A stretch of 64,000 nt of DNA from Chlorops oryzae (taxonomy: Eukaryota; Arthropoda; Insecta; Diptera; Chloropidae). Position 1 is the stretch's first letter. Every line of letters starts with the position of its first letter. The DNA lies in contig CM035808.1 in the NCBI GenBank assembly GCA_020466095.1, positions 51,438,504 through 51,502,503 on the forward strand. Reading direction: 5' to 3'. Shown here in pieces: positions 21,290-32,079 of the stretch. The notes beneath the pieces were generated by a model that did not search any database, was not told the origin of the DNA, and saw only the letters and a program-made list of their open reading frames with translations. A program made the translations under genes and the position numbers.

Positions 21290-21297
21290 AGCTATAC

Positions 21298-21531
21298 CAT
21301 ATATTACTATATATGTCACTCTCATAGATTTTGGGCGGGACATTCTGCGCCAGTTAGAAAGAGATGTTACTCGGCAGGCAAAAAAAGAGCGAGAGAGAAA
21401 TACTTTTGGTGAGTAAATAAGTGAAAAATGCTCATTTTGGTGGGTACCCAAGACAGTGGTGGGTACCCAAGACTGTGTTTTAAAGAGCCAAAATAGAAAC
21501 GGCTCCTGAGTGACATATATAGTAATATATG
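21298..21531. mobile_element. CATATATTAC-ended MITE, short copy
   Basis: CATATATTACTATATATGTC and its mirror image are flanked by AGCTATAC (21290-21297 and 21532-21539). The 8-bp duplication shows transposition. A tandem 'ggtgggtacccaagac' duplication lies inside. Same family as 25557-26219. Confidence 0.8.
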
Positions 21532-21539
21532 AGCTATAC

Positions 21540-22842
21540 CTTTGAAAACAGGGCTGGCACGATATCACTCAGAGTTTAAATATATATATCCCAGCCGGAA
21601 ATTTCACTACTTCTGCAGTACTTCCGAAGTGGTGAATATTCATACTGCGACTACTCGCATTACTAACACTAACTTCTAATGAATTTTGTCAGGAGATGGC
21701 CGCAATTTTCAGTGCTTCAAAAACCATGTGTTATTCATTAGGTAAAGGAGTGTATGACCTTAAATTGCATGAAAACTTCATTTGGGCAAAAAGTACAGGC
21801 TGGCTGGCTGAAATGAGTCAAACGAGCATGATTATTTTATTTGAAAATAGAGTATATGCTGCTAACATGCAGGAAAATATCATTCTGAACAAATACTATG
21901 GTGCCAACGGGAATGAGAATTACATTTGAAAAAATAGTATACGCCGCGCAGATCTGAGAGGAGAAGGAAAATAAATTTTAAAAAGCGTTTTTGAACTTAA
22001 ATTTTTCCAATGAATATTTTTAAAAACTTGGCGGATATGGCCATATTTCTTCACTTCGTGACTATGACACATTATCGCCTTTGGAAAGACTTAAGAGTTG
22101 CAAAATGCATTCGAAGTATTGAAGGAAAATTATGAAACTAATATGCTTTAAAAAACTTTAAGTACTTACATATTTATATATAAAATAATTTATAGAAATA
22201 ACTTTTTTTCATTTCAAATAATTGAAAAGTAAAGGGTGGGTTGCATGAAAAAAATTTTCCATATATTTTCTTTACTAATAACAGATTTTTAACTAGTTAC
22301 AAGTACTACGACATTTCAGATACATGCAATGTGCCAAAAGGAGACGAATCTTTGCACAGATTGGCGCAACATAAAACGATAGTTGCTACATGTACGCAGT
22401 GTGCGCAACTTCTTTTCAGCATCATTGCGGTATAAATCTCCTCTTGCCCATAAGCTTGTAACGAAGAAAATACCGCAACATCTGGTACCCGTATCTGGTA
22501 CGTAACTAGTTATTTACTAACTGCTACTAGTTATTTATTAACTGTTACGATTCTTGCTGGGCTAATATCGCGACATATAAGCTTACATGGAAAATCCAAG
22601 ATGTTAAACAAGGACAACAAAAGTATCTTTGTTACAAATAGAATTGCGGTGTTGAGAATGTATAACCAAAATTGGTACTTTTTTGTTAGTTATCGTTAGA
22701 GTTTTGTTTGACAAAAAAAAAAAAATCGAGTGACACCAGGGACGAGAGTCGCAGTAGATTTTAAGCTTTTCGCAATGTCGCAGTGGATGAAAAAAAATTT
22801 AAAAAAAACGTAGTAGATCTACTGCATTGCAGTAAAGTTCCA
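21540..22842. other. No gene recognised
   Basis: AT-rich sequence with unconnected short ORFs. A CAGGG...CCCTG pair at about 22736 and 22850 looks like ends of a tiny element, but the flanks do not duplicate. Confidence 0.4.
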
Positions 22843-23641
22843 ACCCTGATGTCAAGTAATCAAGTGCGCTGGGCTGCATGAGGCCTTTTACACTAGACAA
22901 TTATCGCCGGCAATTTTTTTCGTTTGTTGGCGAGACGCAGAGCGGGGGGTAGAGAAAAATTGCTCGTTTCAGAATTGCCCGTACTCGGCAATTCCGTTTT
23001 GCTCTCTTTCGTTTTGTCAAAGGTGAAGATGGCTGCGAGCTGATTTTTGACGTTTGCTTCATTCGCTTTCTACTTTCGAGGTGTAAACAACTGATATTTT
23101 CGGGAATAATAAAATTTAAAGTTTCAAATGTCGGGGAAGTGGCCGCGCGAATGCATAGAAAAGCAAATTGTGCTAATGCAACAAAATCCGAGCATTTATT
23201 ATAAATCAGGGATACTTAATTATGTTATTTTAATTTATTCCAAAAATCAACCCTGTGCGAACAGGGCAAACGTCAAAAACAGACAAAAAATAAAAATTGC
23301 TCGGCAATCTTTTTTATACGTGTAAAAGCGAAGGCAACTCCAAAAGAGAATTAAAAAAAAAATGCCGGCGATAATGGCCCTAGTGTAAAAGACCTCCATG
23401 CGACTTCTCTGCTTTTCTTCGCAATATAAATGAACATGTCCATTTTTTATGCAAAGTAAATGCCAGGACAGCTGATTGCGGCACATTTTTCGAAGTGAAT
23501 ACTGACACAGACTTCGAAGGTGTTAAATTGTTGGCATACTATAAAGAATTAAAGGAGCGTGAATATAGTTGTCTCTCTCACACTTTACGACGTTGTAGCG
23601 AATAGGATCCTAATGTGCCAGTATTAACTGCATATCTCAGT
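22843..23641. mobile_element. AGCCTATA-ended MITE, second copy, left-truncated and interrupted
   Basis: From 'gatgtcaagtaatcaagtg' on it follows 20060-20338 closely and ends CATATCTCAGTATAGGCT. It lacks the left ~100 bp and is split by the insertion 22881-23396. Confidence 0.7.
22881..23396. mobile_element. GCCGGCAATT MITE
   Basis: AGGCCTTTTACACTAG and CTAGTGTAAAAGACCTC ends are inverted repeats continuing through ATTATCGCCGGCA. The host repeat is cut at CATG, present on both sides (22877-22880, 23397-23400), as shown by the unbroken copy at 20090. A 4-bp duplication is unusual for the common superfamilies. Related to 23982-24136. Confidence 0.7.
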
Positions 23642-23644
23642 ATA

Positions 23645-23981
23645 GGCTCTTATCGTTGTAGGGCAGTTTGACAAGTAATGATGTGTATATTTTTTGACTA
23701 CTTGCTACTGGGTGATCGTTAAAATTACTTGAAACCAAAAATGTTCATATAAAATTTGTTGTTAATTTTAACAAGTTCAGCAGCATTTATTGACGTCATA
23801 AGCGAGAAGCCAGGCTTGTAAGAATTTTTTCTAACTTAAAAATTTTTTTATAAAAATTTAATCTAAGTGATAACGATTAATTTTTATGAGTACTCGGTAC
23901 TTGTTAGATTGGCACTTGGTTTAAATATTGGATTACGAGAAGTGAATTTATAGTATCATCTGCATGGCCTAGAACTTTCAT
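23645..23981. other. No gene recognised
   Basis: AT-rich spacer between inverted-repeat elements; nothing further seen. Confidence 0.4.
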
Positions 23982-24136
23982 TGTGCCCTATTAGATTAGG
24001 GCAACTATTGCCGGGAATTTTTTGGTTTATTGGTCAGATGAAGCGCGGAGGGGTAGTTTCTCTATATCCCTGCGCTTCGTCTCGCCTATAAACCAAAAAA
24101 TTTCCGGCAATAGTTGCTCTAATATACAAGGGCACA
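23982..24136. mobile_element. Near-perfect foldback MITE
   Basis: The two ~65-bp arms (GGCAACTATTGCCGGGAATT ... and mirror) meet with almost no loop, outer ends TGTGCCC/GGGCACA. The arm sequence is related to the terminal part of 22881-23396. Confidence 0.75.
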
Positions 24137-24730
24137 TTGGAGATTGTAATGCGTCACGCAAAATATCTGCGGTACGTCTCGCCCTCTCGCAATATTAGAT
24201 TTTGAGCTTTATAGGCTTTTCAGATTAGCAAATAAAAGCAGTATTAAGCGCGCTAAATGCAGTTGCCAAAAATACCCTTTCAGACTACACCTATATGCTT
24301 TTAGCACCATTCTGCATTTAAGTCAACTGTTTCGATTGTTGAATAAGGCGGCCACACGTCCCGCATTCTGCGGAACTGTCCCGTAAGGACAGCTGCGATC
24401 CCGTATTGCAACATCAAATAAAATATATTCTACCCATTATATATATAATTCATAATTCATAAATCAATAGTAATATTGCTGCTTTCTAATTTAAGTACAA
24501 CAATTACAGCAAAATCTGTGTGTTTTGTGGATAGGGGTGGTTGTCTCGCATTGACTTATTATAAAATTGGCCTCCTTATTTTTGAATATCTTTAAAAACA
24601 AGGAAAAAATAGATAGAAGCGAACTTCTCAAAAAAGAGGTCTTGTCTAAAACCATAGCACCGAAGAGCTTCATGGGGGAAAAGATTTTCGTACCATTGAG
24701 AGATTTTTAGATGTATTTAGTTTAGTAGGA
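24137..24730. other. No gene recognised
   Basis: Contains a TAGGCTTTTCAGATTAGC word at about 24217 whose mirror occurs at 29085-29104, possibly ends of an old large element. Otherwise AT-rich. Confidence 0.35.
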
Positions 24731-24895
24731 CGAAGTTTATAGAGTTTTGGACCAAAAACCCAAAAAATGCCGAAAAGTTCATGACTACCGATTTCAATGA
24801 AATTTGGTATATACATAGAATAAGTGAAGAATTTTGATGCTAAATTTTTTTTTACAACTGATTACAACTAGTCCTTTTTGGACCAGTTTGGAGCT
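24731..24895 (+). repeat. Dispersed repeat, copy 2
   Basis: Collinear with 1818-1990 (see there): 'ttggaccaaaaaccc', 'agaataagtgaag', 'gattacaactagtc', 'ggaccagtttgga'. Confidence 0.6.
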
Positions 24896-25548
24896 AGACC
24901 AAAGCACCCTTTCTCTCGCTAAACCCCTGCCACAACCACTTTCTATTAACAAATTCGAATATAAGGTATGTGTTTTATAATAAAGGCTTGTGTAACTATG
25001 CACTCTCCTTGTTTTTCGACTCTCTTTAATTGATAAATTCGAACGATGTAACGTGCCAGTCCAACAATGTAACGTGGCAGTCCTTCATTTTCGCGGAAAA
25101 CTTTTTATTTGTGCAGCTATATTTAAAAATTTCAATGCTATAATACTTATTGAACTTTTGGCTATCACTTATCCAGAAATTGTATTTATTCGTCAATTAG
25201 AAGAGCAGAAATTCGGAAAAATGTAGATAAATCAAAAAAACTGCATCCGAATGTAACATGGCAATCCGCGTTCTTGGCTGCCAAATCTATGAAAAAAATT
25301 AAGTTTGTCCATTTTTGTCTCCCATGGGCTCAAAAGTTTGGTATTAATCAAAAACTTACGCGTGCAAAATTTTATGAAGATTAAACAAAGCTTACAGGTG
25401 GCCCCAAAGCAACAATAAAAAATTGGAATTTTTCATTTTTCAAATAGCCATAACTTAAGGACTACTTTTCTAAGGTATGCGCAATGTTCAAAGGACCTTA
25501 TTAATATTCAAAGCTGCATCTTTCTTCCTAAGGTGACAAAACTCTTTC
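24896..25548. other. No gene recognised
   Basis: Contains a short tandem 'gatgtaacgtgccagtcc / aatgtaacgtggcagtcc' at about 25044-25083; nothing coding. Confidence 0.4.
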
Positions 25549-25556
25549 GCTACACA

Positions 25557-26219
25557 CATATATTACTATATGTGGCACTCCCAACAACAACCGAATTAGT
25601 GATGCTAGAATGTTTTGAGTACTCACTCAATTTTGTAACTAAGCATTCTTGCGTTGAAATTTTTTAATGTTTTCTTTTTAGTATACAACCTTTTAGGTTT
25701 TTGATGAAAGATTATGCAATACTGTGCCCTTTTCAAGAGAGGAGTTTAAAGAAGAAGTAGTTTTTGTATTTATTTTAGCATGATTTGTTATAAGTACTTG
25801 AGCCATTAGTTTGGTATCGAGCTAGAATTTTTTCTACATCACTGAAAAGTTCATATCAGCTGTTCTGTTTTGTAAACAAACATTCGGTCATATTCGAAGC
25901 ATGAGTGCTCTTCTTTAGCGTTGTTGAAGAACAAAACGAAAATTTCACGTAAAGATTTTTGATATTATATAAAAACCATATTTTAGTCGAAAAAAATGAG
26001 TTTTAACAACAAATATTTGACGAACACTTATACATGTAAATGAGTTATACCAAACATTTTGGTACATGTTACAAGATTTGAAAAGATTTGTTAGACCGGA
26101 CCCGGAATTTCTCGGGGGCGTGCTACGTTTTTGATTTTGCCATAAGAATGCATGCAACGGGGGCCTACTTCAACTCAACAAGCATAGTTGTTGTAGAGTG
26201 CCACATATAGTAATATATG
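25557..26219. mobile_element. CATATATTAC-ended MITE, long copy
   Basis: CATATATTACTATATGTGGC on the left mirrors the right end over about 24 bp, flanked by GCTACACA (25549-25556 and 26220-26227). Interior ~600 bp differs from the short copy at 21298-21531. No transposase seen. Confidence 0.85.
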
Positions 26220-26227
26220 GCTACACA

Positions 26228-26635
26228 TAAAAAAAATTTTCTGACTAAAACTATTTTTGAAAGTAAAAAATTTCTGCATTTAACGGGTTAATCTTACCTC
26301 TGACAGAAAAAACATCCATAATCAGTCCCACTTATTTTCAATAGGAGAAACTTGTTCACCTTAGCCGTAAAACTCTATCTCAACAAAGTAATGGACTTAC
26401 CATAGAAAAATTGGGAAACAATTTTCTCTTGCCCTCAACGGGGCCAATGTCAATTTGAGAAAGGCCGCCCTATTTATTTTTCAGTAAAGAAACACTTTTG
26501 ATTGTTTATCATACTGACCTACTCTAACAGCTTAAAATAGCGCACATTCAAAATTGGTCATATATCATGGGGCTGGAATTTAACGAAAACACCATTGCCC
26601 AAAGCTTGTCTTGTTACAAATGAACAAGTACACAA
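26228..26635. other. No gene recognised
   Basis: AT-rich spacer. Confidence 0.4.
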
Positions 26636-26868
26636 TAGTGGTATTCAAGCAGACTCGGAAATAGCTAGGTGGTTTTAGATTTTAGTGGTATTCAAGCAAC
26701 AGTGCAAATCGCAGTGTGCAATATTTGCACTGCTTTTTTTGTACGCAATTTGACAAGTGCAAATATTGCACACTGCGTTTGCACTGTTGCTTGAATACCA
26801 CTAATATTTTTGGAGCTCGCAAAAGTTCCGAGAGCGCAAATTTTTGGGTACCTGCTTGAATACCACTA
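26636..26868. mobile_element. AGTGGTATTCAAGC MITE, outer copy
   Basis: AGTGGTATTCAAGCAG and CTGCTTGAATACCACT ends, flanked by AAT on both sides. It contains a related palindrome at 26684-26802. Confidence 0.65.
26684..26802. mobile_element. AGTGGTATTCAAGC palindrome, inner copy
   Basis: Almost perfect palindrome of 119 bp: arms AGTGGTATTCAAGCAACAGT...TGCAATATTTGCACT with a ~25-bp centre. Same ends as the element it sits in. Confidence 0.75.
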
Positions 26869-26922
26869 ATAAGATATTGATGTGCATCAAAAAATTTATT
26901 ATAATCCAAACAAACCAACAAA

Positions 26923-27041
26923 AGTGGTATTCAAGCAACAGTGCAAACGCAGTGTGCAATATTTGCACTTGTCAAATTGCGTACAAAAAAAGCAGTGCAA
27001 ATATTGCACACTGCGATTTGCACTGTTGCTTGAATACCACT
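26923..27041. mobile_element. AGTGGTATTCAAGC palindrome, inverted copy
   Basis: Matches the reverse complement of 26684-26802 almost base for base, including the asymmetric centre (CAATTTGACAAG versus CTTGTCAAATTG). Flanked by AAA on both sides. Confidence 0.75.
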
Positions 27042-27196
27042 AAAATTGAATTTCGATTTTTCTTTGATTTTCCATACATTTTTGATCAAAAATCAAAACT
27101 CAACTTAGTTAGGTCTGCAAATCTTAAAATAGTTCTGCAACATTTTAATTGTTGTACCTTTTGCAAACTTCGTAGAGTTAAGAAAGAGTCAAAATA

Positions 27197-27745
27197 AAAC
27201 AAGTAAGAAAGCTAAAGTCGGTCAAGCCCGACTTTGAAATACCCAGCGTCCCCGACATTATTGGCGCACTTTGTTTTGCCTCTCCATTTGTGGGCGTGCC
27301 AGTGGGCGGGCTACATTAATTTTTTTCCTACACCTTTCAATCGTCTTGGTCAACCTATTCTGCGAATATCAAGTTTCTACGCTTTTTACTTCAGAAGTTA
27401 CGATAAACCCTTATTTGTGGGCTTATTTGTGGGCGTGGCTCGAGGTGGACGGCGTCCATTTTTTTCAGGATATGTCCCTTTTTGTAGTTTACCAGTACAC
27501 CAAATGTTAATGAAATGTGTTGAGTGGTTCGCAAGTTACAAGCATTTTACTGAAAACACATTAAATTTATTTGTGGGCGTGGCAGTGGGCGAATGTCTCC
27601 CATTTTTACTTAGGGTCATACTCGGATCCTGATATATCTGTGTGCCAAATTTCGACTTGATTGCTCCAGCCGTTTCGGAGGAGATCCGACCAAGGACGGA
27701 CGGATATGTCTAGATCGATTCAGTTTTTGATCCTGTTCAAGAATA
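27197..27745 (+). repeat. Left part of the hairpin-ended repeat family
   Basis: Starts 'aacaagtaagaaagctaaag' with a CCCGACTTTGAAATACCCAG block, has repeated 'ttatttgtgggcgtgg' units and ends near 'gatcctgttcaagaatata'. Same layout as other family members. Encodes nothing recognisable. Confidence 0.6.
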
Positions 27746-27762
27746 TATCGCACACTAATCAC

Positions 27763-28434
27763 CAGGGCTGATCAAAATATTTATTTAAATAATAAATATT
27801 TATTTAAATATTTCGACTCTTCTGGGCAAAAATAAATATATGAGCAAAGTTTGATTTTCCGGAAAATATTTCGGCTAAAATTTCATATTTTATACGAAAA
27901 TGCAGTAGATATTCTCGTAATACTCGTAATAAGCATGCTTTCCAATCAGATAAACATAATTCATAACACTGTGACGATTTGTTTTCAAAAATGCTTACAC
28001 GTTGCTCTTGCGCGCGTTTCAAATTCATAAATATGATTCTGTTGTCCACAAAAATACTGGATTTGCTACGTTGCGACAATTTTCAATGATAGTAAGTGGT
28101 CATAAATTCAATGAGCCAGATAAATATATTGATGAATTAACGCCAAACGAGTTGCAAGCATTTAAATACGCACCAGTCGTCAGCTGTGATGTTGAAAGAT
28201 CTTTCTCTGATTATAAACGAGTCGTAGACAATAGCCGACGTTCATTCATTTTTGAAAATCTTCGAAAACATCTCATAATTTATTGCAATAAGTTTACTTA
28301 AACCAATAATATATGGAAAATACCTTTGAAATAAATTTTTATCGTAAATATTTCTCGCAAATATTTTGAGTGTTTTTTCTTAAATATTAAATAAATATTT
28401 TGAAGTTTTTTCATAAATATTTTGATTAGCCCTG
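27763..28434 (+). mobile_element. hAT element D, internally deleted
   Basis: CAGGGCTGATCAAAATATTT and AAATATTTTGATTAGCCCTG are 20-bp ends with one mismatch, flanked by CTAATCAC (27755-27762, 28435-28442). It keeps the 3' end of a transposase gene. Confidence 0.9.
28085..28301 (+). pseudogene. hAT transposase C-terminal dimerisation domain
   Basis: The frame reads YAPVVSCDVERSFSDYKRV followed by NSRRSFIFENLRKHLIIYCN, the signature of the hAT C-terminal dimerisation region. Everything upstream (BED finger, catalytic DDE core) is missing. Because the element still has both ends and an 8-bp duplication, it moved after this deletion, using another element's transposase. Confidence 0.85.
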
Positions 28435-28521
28435 CTAATCACTAAACCGGCACAATTCAAAATTTTTTTAATCAGTTTGTTCATATTCGCCAACATTTTA
28501 CTGCAGGAAAAGGAACACTAA

Positions 28522-28652
28522 GGCCGCAATTATAGCGGAAGCAAAGCTGAAGCTGAAGCGTAAGTTGTCATGTGTTTGTTGTATTTTCGCAACAACAAAT
28601 ACATGACAGCTTACGCTTCAGCTTCAGCTTTGCTTCCACTATAATTGCGGCC
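28522..28652. mobile_element. Foldback MITE with TAA duplication
   Basis: GGCCGCAATTATAGCGGAAG and its mirror form a 131-bp near-perfect palindrome, flanked by TAA on both sides, as in Harbinger-type MITEs. Confidence 0.8.
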
Positions 28653-28810
28653 TAAGAAAATTAACATTTGTACTTATTGATTCTGCATTTAATTAAGAAT
28701 AAAATAAATTTAGAAAAAAAATTGATTTTACAGACGTCGAGAGTTATAGGCTGTTTGCCCGAGAAATGCAAAATTTAGAGTTGTGCCGATTTAGTGATTA
28801 GTGTGCTATA

Positions 28811-29269
28811 GATACATATTTAAAGAGGAGGAACATAGTATTTATTAACAAATTGGGGTTTCTCATTTCTTCTAAACACACTTTTCTCGATTTTTCACAA
28901 TTGGCGGCAGGCGTCAGTTGTTTTGGCTGGGGTTGCCTACAGTTAAATTATATTTCGTACTTTTCTCGCCACTGTTGCAGCGAATTCATCATAAATTCAG
29001 AATATATCTCTGCATTTAGCAGGCCCTAAATGCATTTAAATACACGGATAAATGCAGAAGTTGGCTCTAAATCTAGATTTAGCTGCTAGTCTGAAAAGGC
29101 TATTGAACAGTTGATTTACAATTATATGACTCCTGAGCTCGTGCCCTGAACTCTAGTCACATGCTCGCTAGCGTCTATCGTTGTCGTGGTGTGTTTATTT
29201 ATGCTTTGGCTAAGCACTTGCCTTTGTTGTTTTTCAGGTTTCTCACTGACGGAAAAAGTGGGGAACATA
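28811..29269. other. No gene recognised
   Basis: AT-rich spacer, with the ACTAGCAG...GAAAAGGCTAT word mentioned at 24137-24730. Confidence 0.35.
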
Positions 29270-29604
29270 CAGGGTGTCCAAAAAATGTGTGGAGTTATTT
29301 TAACATGCGATAGCTAGACTCAAGTGGAGTATTTTTTGCTTTTACACCACCTATCTAAGTGGTACCGTTTACGAACTACGGCACTTTAAAAAAATCCGTT
29401 TATGTATGAACTTTTTGTCTTTAAAAAAAAAAAATTTATTTAAGTAAAAAATTTTCAAATTTCCATACAAAAATAGTTTTTTTTTTAAAGTGCCGTAATT
29501 CGTAAACGGTACCACTTAGATAGGCAGTGTAAAGGCAAAAAATACTCCACTTGAGTCTAGCTATCGCATGTTAAAATAACTCCAAACATTTTTTGGACAC
29601 CCTG
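29270..29604. mobile_element. Foldback MITE with TA duplication (mariner/Tc1-type)
   Basis: CAGGGTGTCCAAAAAATGTG and its mirror, flanked by TA. The arms of about 140 bp include CGATAGCTAGACTCAAGTGG and GGTACCGTTTACGAA. No coding. Confidence 0.8.
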
Positions 29605-29606
29605 TA

Positions 29607-30143
29607 TAAGCATTAACTGTTTGAATTCAAGGGTGACTCATAACATCCCCTTAAAAGTTTTAGAAAGTCTTCAATTTCGTCCATTAGTATGCCCTGAGCT
29701 CTCCAATATTTTATAAGTCATAAATTTCAAAAGTACTTTTATTAAATATATTCAAGAAGCAAGTTTTCTTGCTCTAAAGCTTGCTATCTAATACGATTTT
29801 ACTTGCTGGAAATGTTTTTGGATCAACTGCACATGGCAAGCAAAATCAAAATACTTGTTCAAAGCACTTACTTGCAAAGTAGGGAAGTACCTTCATATTA
29901 AAATACCAGTTTAAAAAATTTTTACATGAAGGCCTTACGATAGCTGAAAAGATTAATAATTTAGTTCGATTCCTCGTGCCCGAAATAGGGGAAACCGTAA
30001 AACTGGGTCTTGTATTTTTAAATTTAAGAAAAAATTTTTATCGCAGTGGAATTAGCTTGCTAACATCTATTTTGAACAACATCAGCATGCTGCAGCTCTT
30101 TTCAGTATCCAAAACACGAAAAGCAAATCTTGCAAACGTGTTA
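29607..30143. other. No gene recognised
   Basis: AT-rich spacer; a 64-codon ORF at 29976-30170 has no recognisable features. Confidence 0.4.
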
Positions 30144-30313
30144 GGGCCCATTTACACTTTTGACGTTTGACATCAAAAAAATTTGACTTCAAGATTTAAA
30201 ATGATTTTTCGAATCAAAAAACGATTTTGATGTCAAAAATTCTTACGTGCATACTTTTTGAAGATTGTTTTGACATAGATTTTGACAAAATTGTCAAATG
30301 TGTAAAAGCCCCC
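30144..30313. mobile_element. Harbinger-type MITE (TTA duplication)
   Basis: GGGCCCATTTACACTTTTGA and its imperfect mirror ending GTGTAAAAGCCCCC, flanked by TTA at 30141-30143 and 30314-30316. Confidence 0.65.
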
Positions 30314-30317
30314 TTAA

Positions 30318-30480
30318 GCTTGTATTACACTGTTTGGCATTTGATCAAATATTTGGAATAAAATATTAACCCTTCACATTTTAAATATGAATTTTATCTA
30401 AATTTTAAATATACTTATGAATAGGGGGTTGATAGTTTATTCCAAATATTTGGTCAAATGGCCAACAGTGTTATACTAGC
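30318..30480. mobile_element. Palindromic MITE with TTAA duplication
   Basis: GCTTGTATTACACTGTTTGG and its mirror ending AACACTG-type words and TAGC, flanked by TTAA (30314-30317, 30481-30484). TTAA targeting is piggyBac-like, but the ends do not look like piggyBac. Confidence 0.65.
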
Positions 30481-30492
30481 TTAAGTAATAAA

Positions 30493-31986
30493 CAGGGACT
30501 GAAAATAACAGTTTCGATGTTTTTCAAAATTTTAAAAAGCAGCACCAAAAAATTTACAAACAGGAAAAATGTTGATACCATTGTAATCCTCGGGCCGTTC
30601 TCTATGAGATTCTTGGATGCCTTTTATTTTTTAACTTTTTTCAAAAAAATCTAATATTAACTAATAAGTAAAGACTTTTAGTTTTTCAGTCAAACTGAGA
30701 CAAATATTTTATTTGACAAAAATAAAAGTCTTTGCGAAATTAAAATTCAACCATTTATCCAATTTCAATAAAATTGGTACAAATCGATAGGTTTAAACTT
30801 GTAGTAACCAAGAATTTACAACCTATCGATTGGTTTCAAATTTTTTTTAAATTGGTTAAATGGTTGAACTCTAATCTCGCAAAGTCTTTTATTTTTGACA
30901 AAAAAATAATTGTCTCAGTTTAAAAGTTATCGTTTGACTAGAAACATAAAAGTCAATATTCAACAGTAAAATTTTTTCAAATAAAATAAAAGTCACAAAT
31001 TGTCTGTTTTTGTTAAACTTTTATTATAAAAGTTATAACTATTACGGCCCTGATAATAAAACATCGCACAAATGACTTCAATAAATATAATTGTACTATA
31101 CTTCGAAGGACCGTCACAGCACTTTTTGGGAACACGATGTTTCTGCAATGGATAAAAAGGCATTTTGACACAATTTCCGTTTCAGCAGGAAATCTTTTAT
31201 AAAGTTGTTCGAGCTTGTGAATTCTATTGAGAAGAAGGACACTTTTTTAGGCTTTCAATAGGATTGGAGAAAAGAGTAGCCATCGCAGTGTATGCAGATG
31301 TCGTAGAATTACAGCCAGAAAAGTCTAAAGCTGACGACTATTGGAACTACAAGGGGGTGGATTTCAACTATTTTGTTGGCTGCATGTGACCACAGCAGGG
31401 ATTGTAAAAGTTATAACTTTTATAATAAAAGTTAAACAAAAACAGACAATTTGTAACTTTTATTTTATTTGAAAAAATTTTACTGTTAAATATTGACTTT
31501 AATGTTTCTAGTCAAGCGATAACTTTTGAACAGAGACAAATAGTTGTTTGTAAAAAATTAAAGTCTTTGCGATGTTACAATTTAACCATTTATCTTATTT
31601 AATGAAATTTGGTACCAATCGATAGGTTGTAAATTCTTGGTTACTACACCTATCGATTTGCTTAAGCCTATCGATTTGTACCAATTTTATGTAAATTAGA
31701 TAAATGGTTGAATTTTATTCTCGCAAGGACTTATATTTTGGACAGAAAAAATATTTGTCTCAGTTTAACACGATATCGTTTGACTGACACACTACAAGTT
31801 TTTACTTAATAGTTAATATCAGACTTTTTTGAAAAAAGCTAAAAATATGAAAGGCATCCAAGAATCTCATAGAGAATGTCCTGAGGATTACAATGGTATC
31901 AAATTTTTTTCTTTGTGTAATTTTTTTGGTGCTGCTTTTTATTTAAAAATTTTTAAAAACATCGAAACTGTTATTTTTAGTCCCTG
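30493..31986. mobile_element. Large foldback with CAGGGACT ends
   Basis: CAGGGACTGAAAATAACAGT and its mirror ending TTATTTTTAGTCCCTG. Arms of ~500 bp pair (30493-31010 with 31420-31986), including ATCGATAGGTT blocks. hAT-like ends, but the 8-bp flanks differ, so it may be recombined. The loop holds a transposase fragment. Confidence 0.7.
31264..31389 (+). pseudogene. Harbinger (HARBI1-like) transposase fragment, N-terminal side
   Basis: The frame LEKRVAIAVYADVVELQPEK is followed by ADDYWNYKGVDFNYFVGCM and a stop. 'EKRVAIALY' and 'DYYNRKGxHS' are familiar HARBI1-family blocks, but here they are separated by far fewer residues than normal, so an internal deletion is likely. Confidence 0.45.
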
Positions 31987-32079
31987 GATCTTAGTTAAAT
32001 ACATGCGAATGTATGGAGCTGACAGCTGCAGCTGTTCATATTTGAATTCTTCGTTTTATAAAGGTTTGCGTTTACTTCT

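Larger units (their letters stand above)
27746..28810. mobile_element. TATHGCACACTAATCACTAAA inverted-repeat element
   Basis: TATCGCACACTAATCACTAA, read across the insert at 27763-28434, pairs with TTAGTGATTAGTGTGCTATA at 28791-28810. Pairing continues through CGGCACAA. A relative with the same ends lies at 62944-63173. Host of two insertions. Confidence 0.65.

Noticed and set aside
22736..22850. Tiny CAGGG...CCCTG hAT element
   Set aside because: Inverted ends are short and the 8-bp flanks differ; could be chance.
24215..29104. A 4.9-kb element with TAGGCTTTTCAGATTAGC ends
   Set aside because: Ends share only ~18 imperfect bases and flanks do not duplicate.
30485..31994. 8-bp target duplication around the CAGGGACT foldback
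   Set aside because: Left GTAATAAA and right GATCTTAG do not match.
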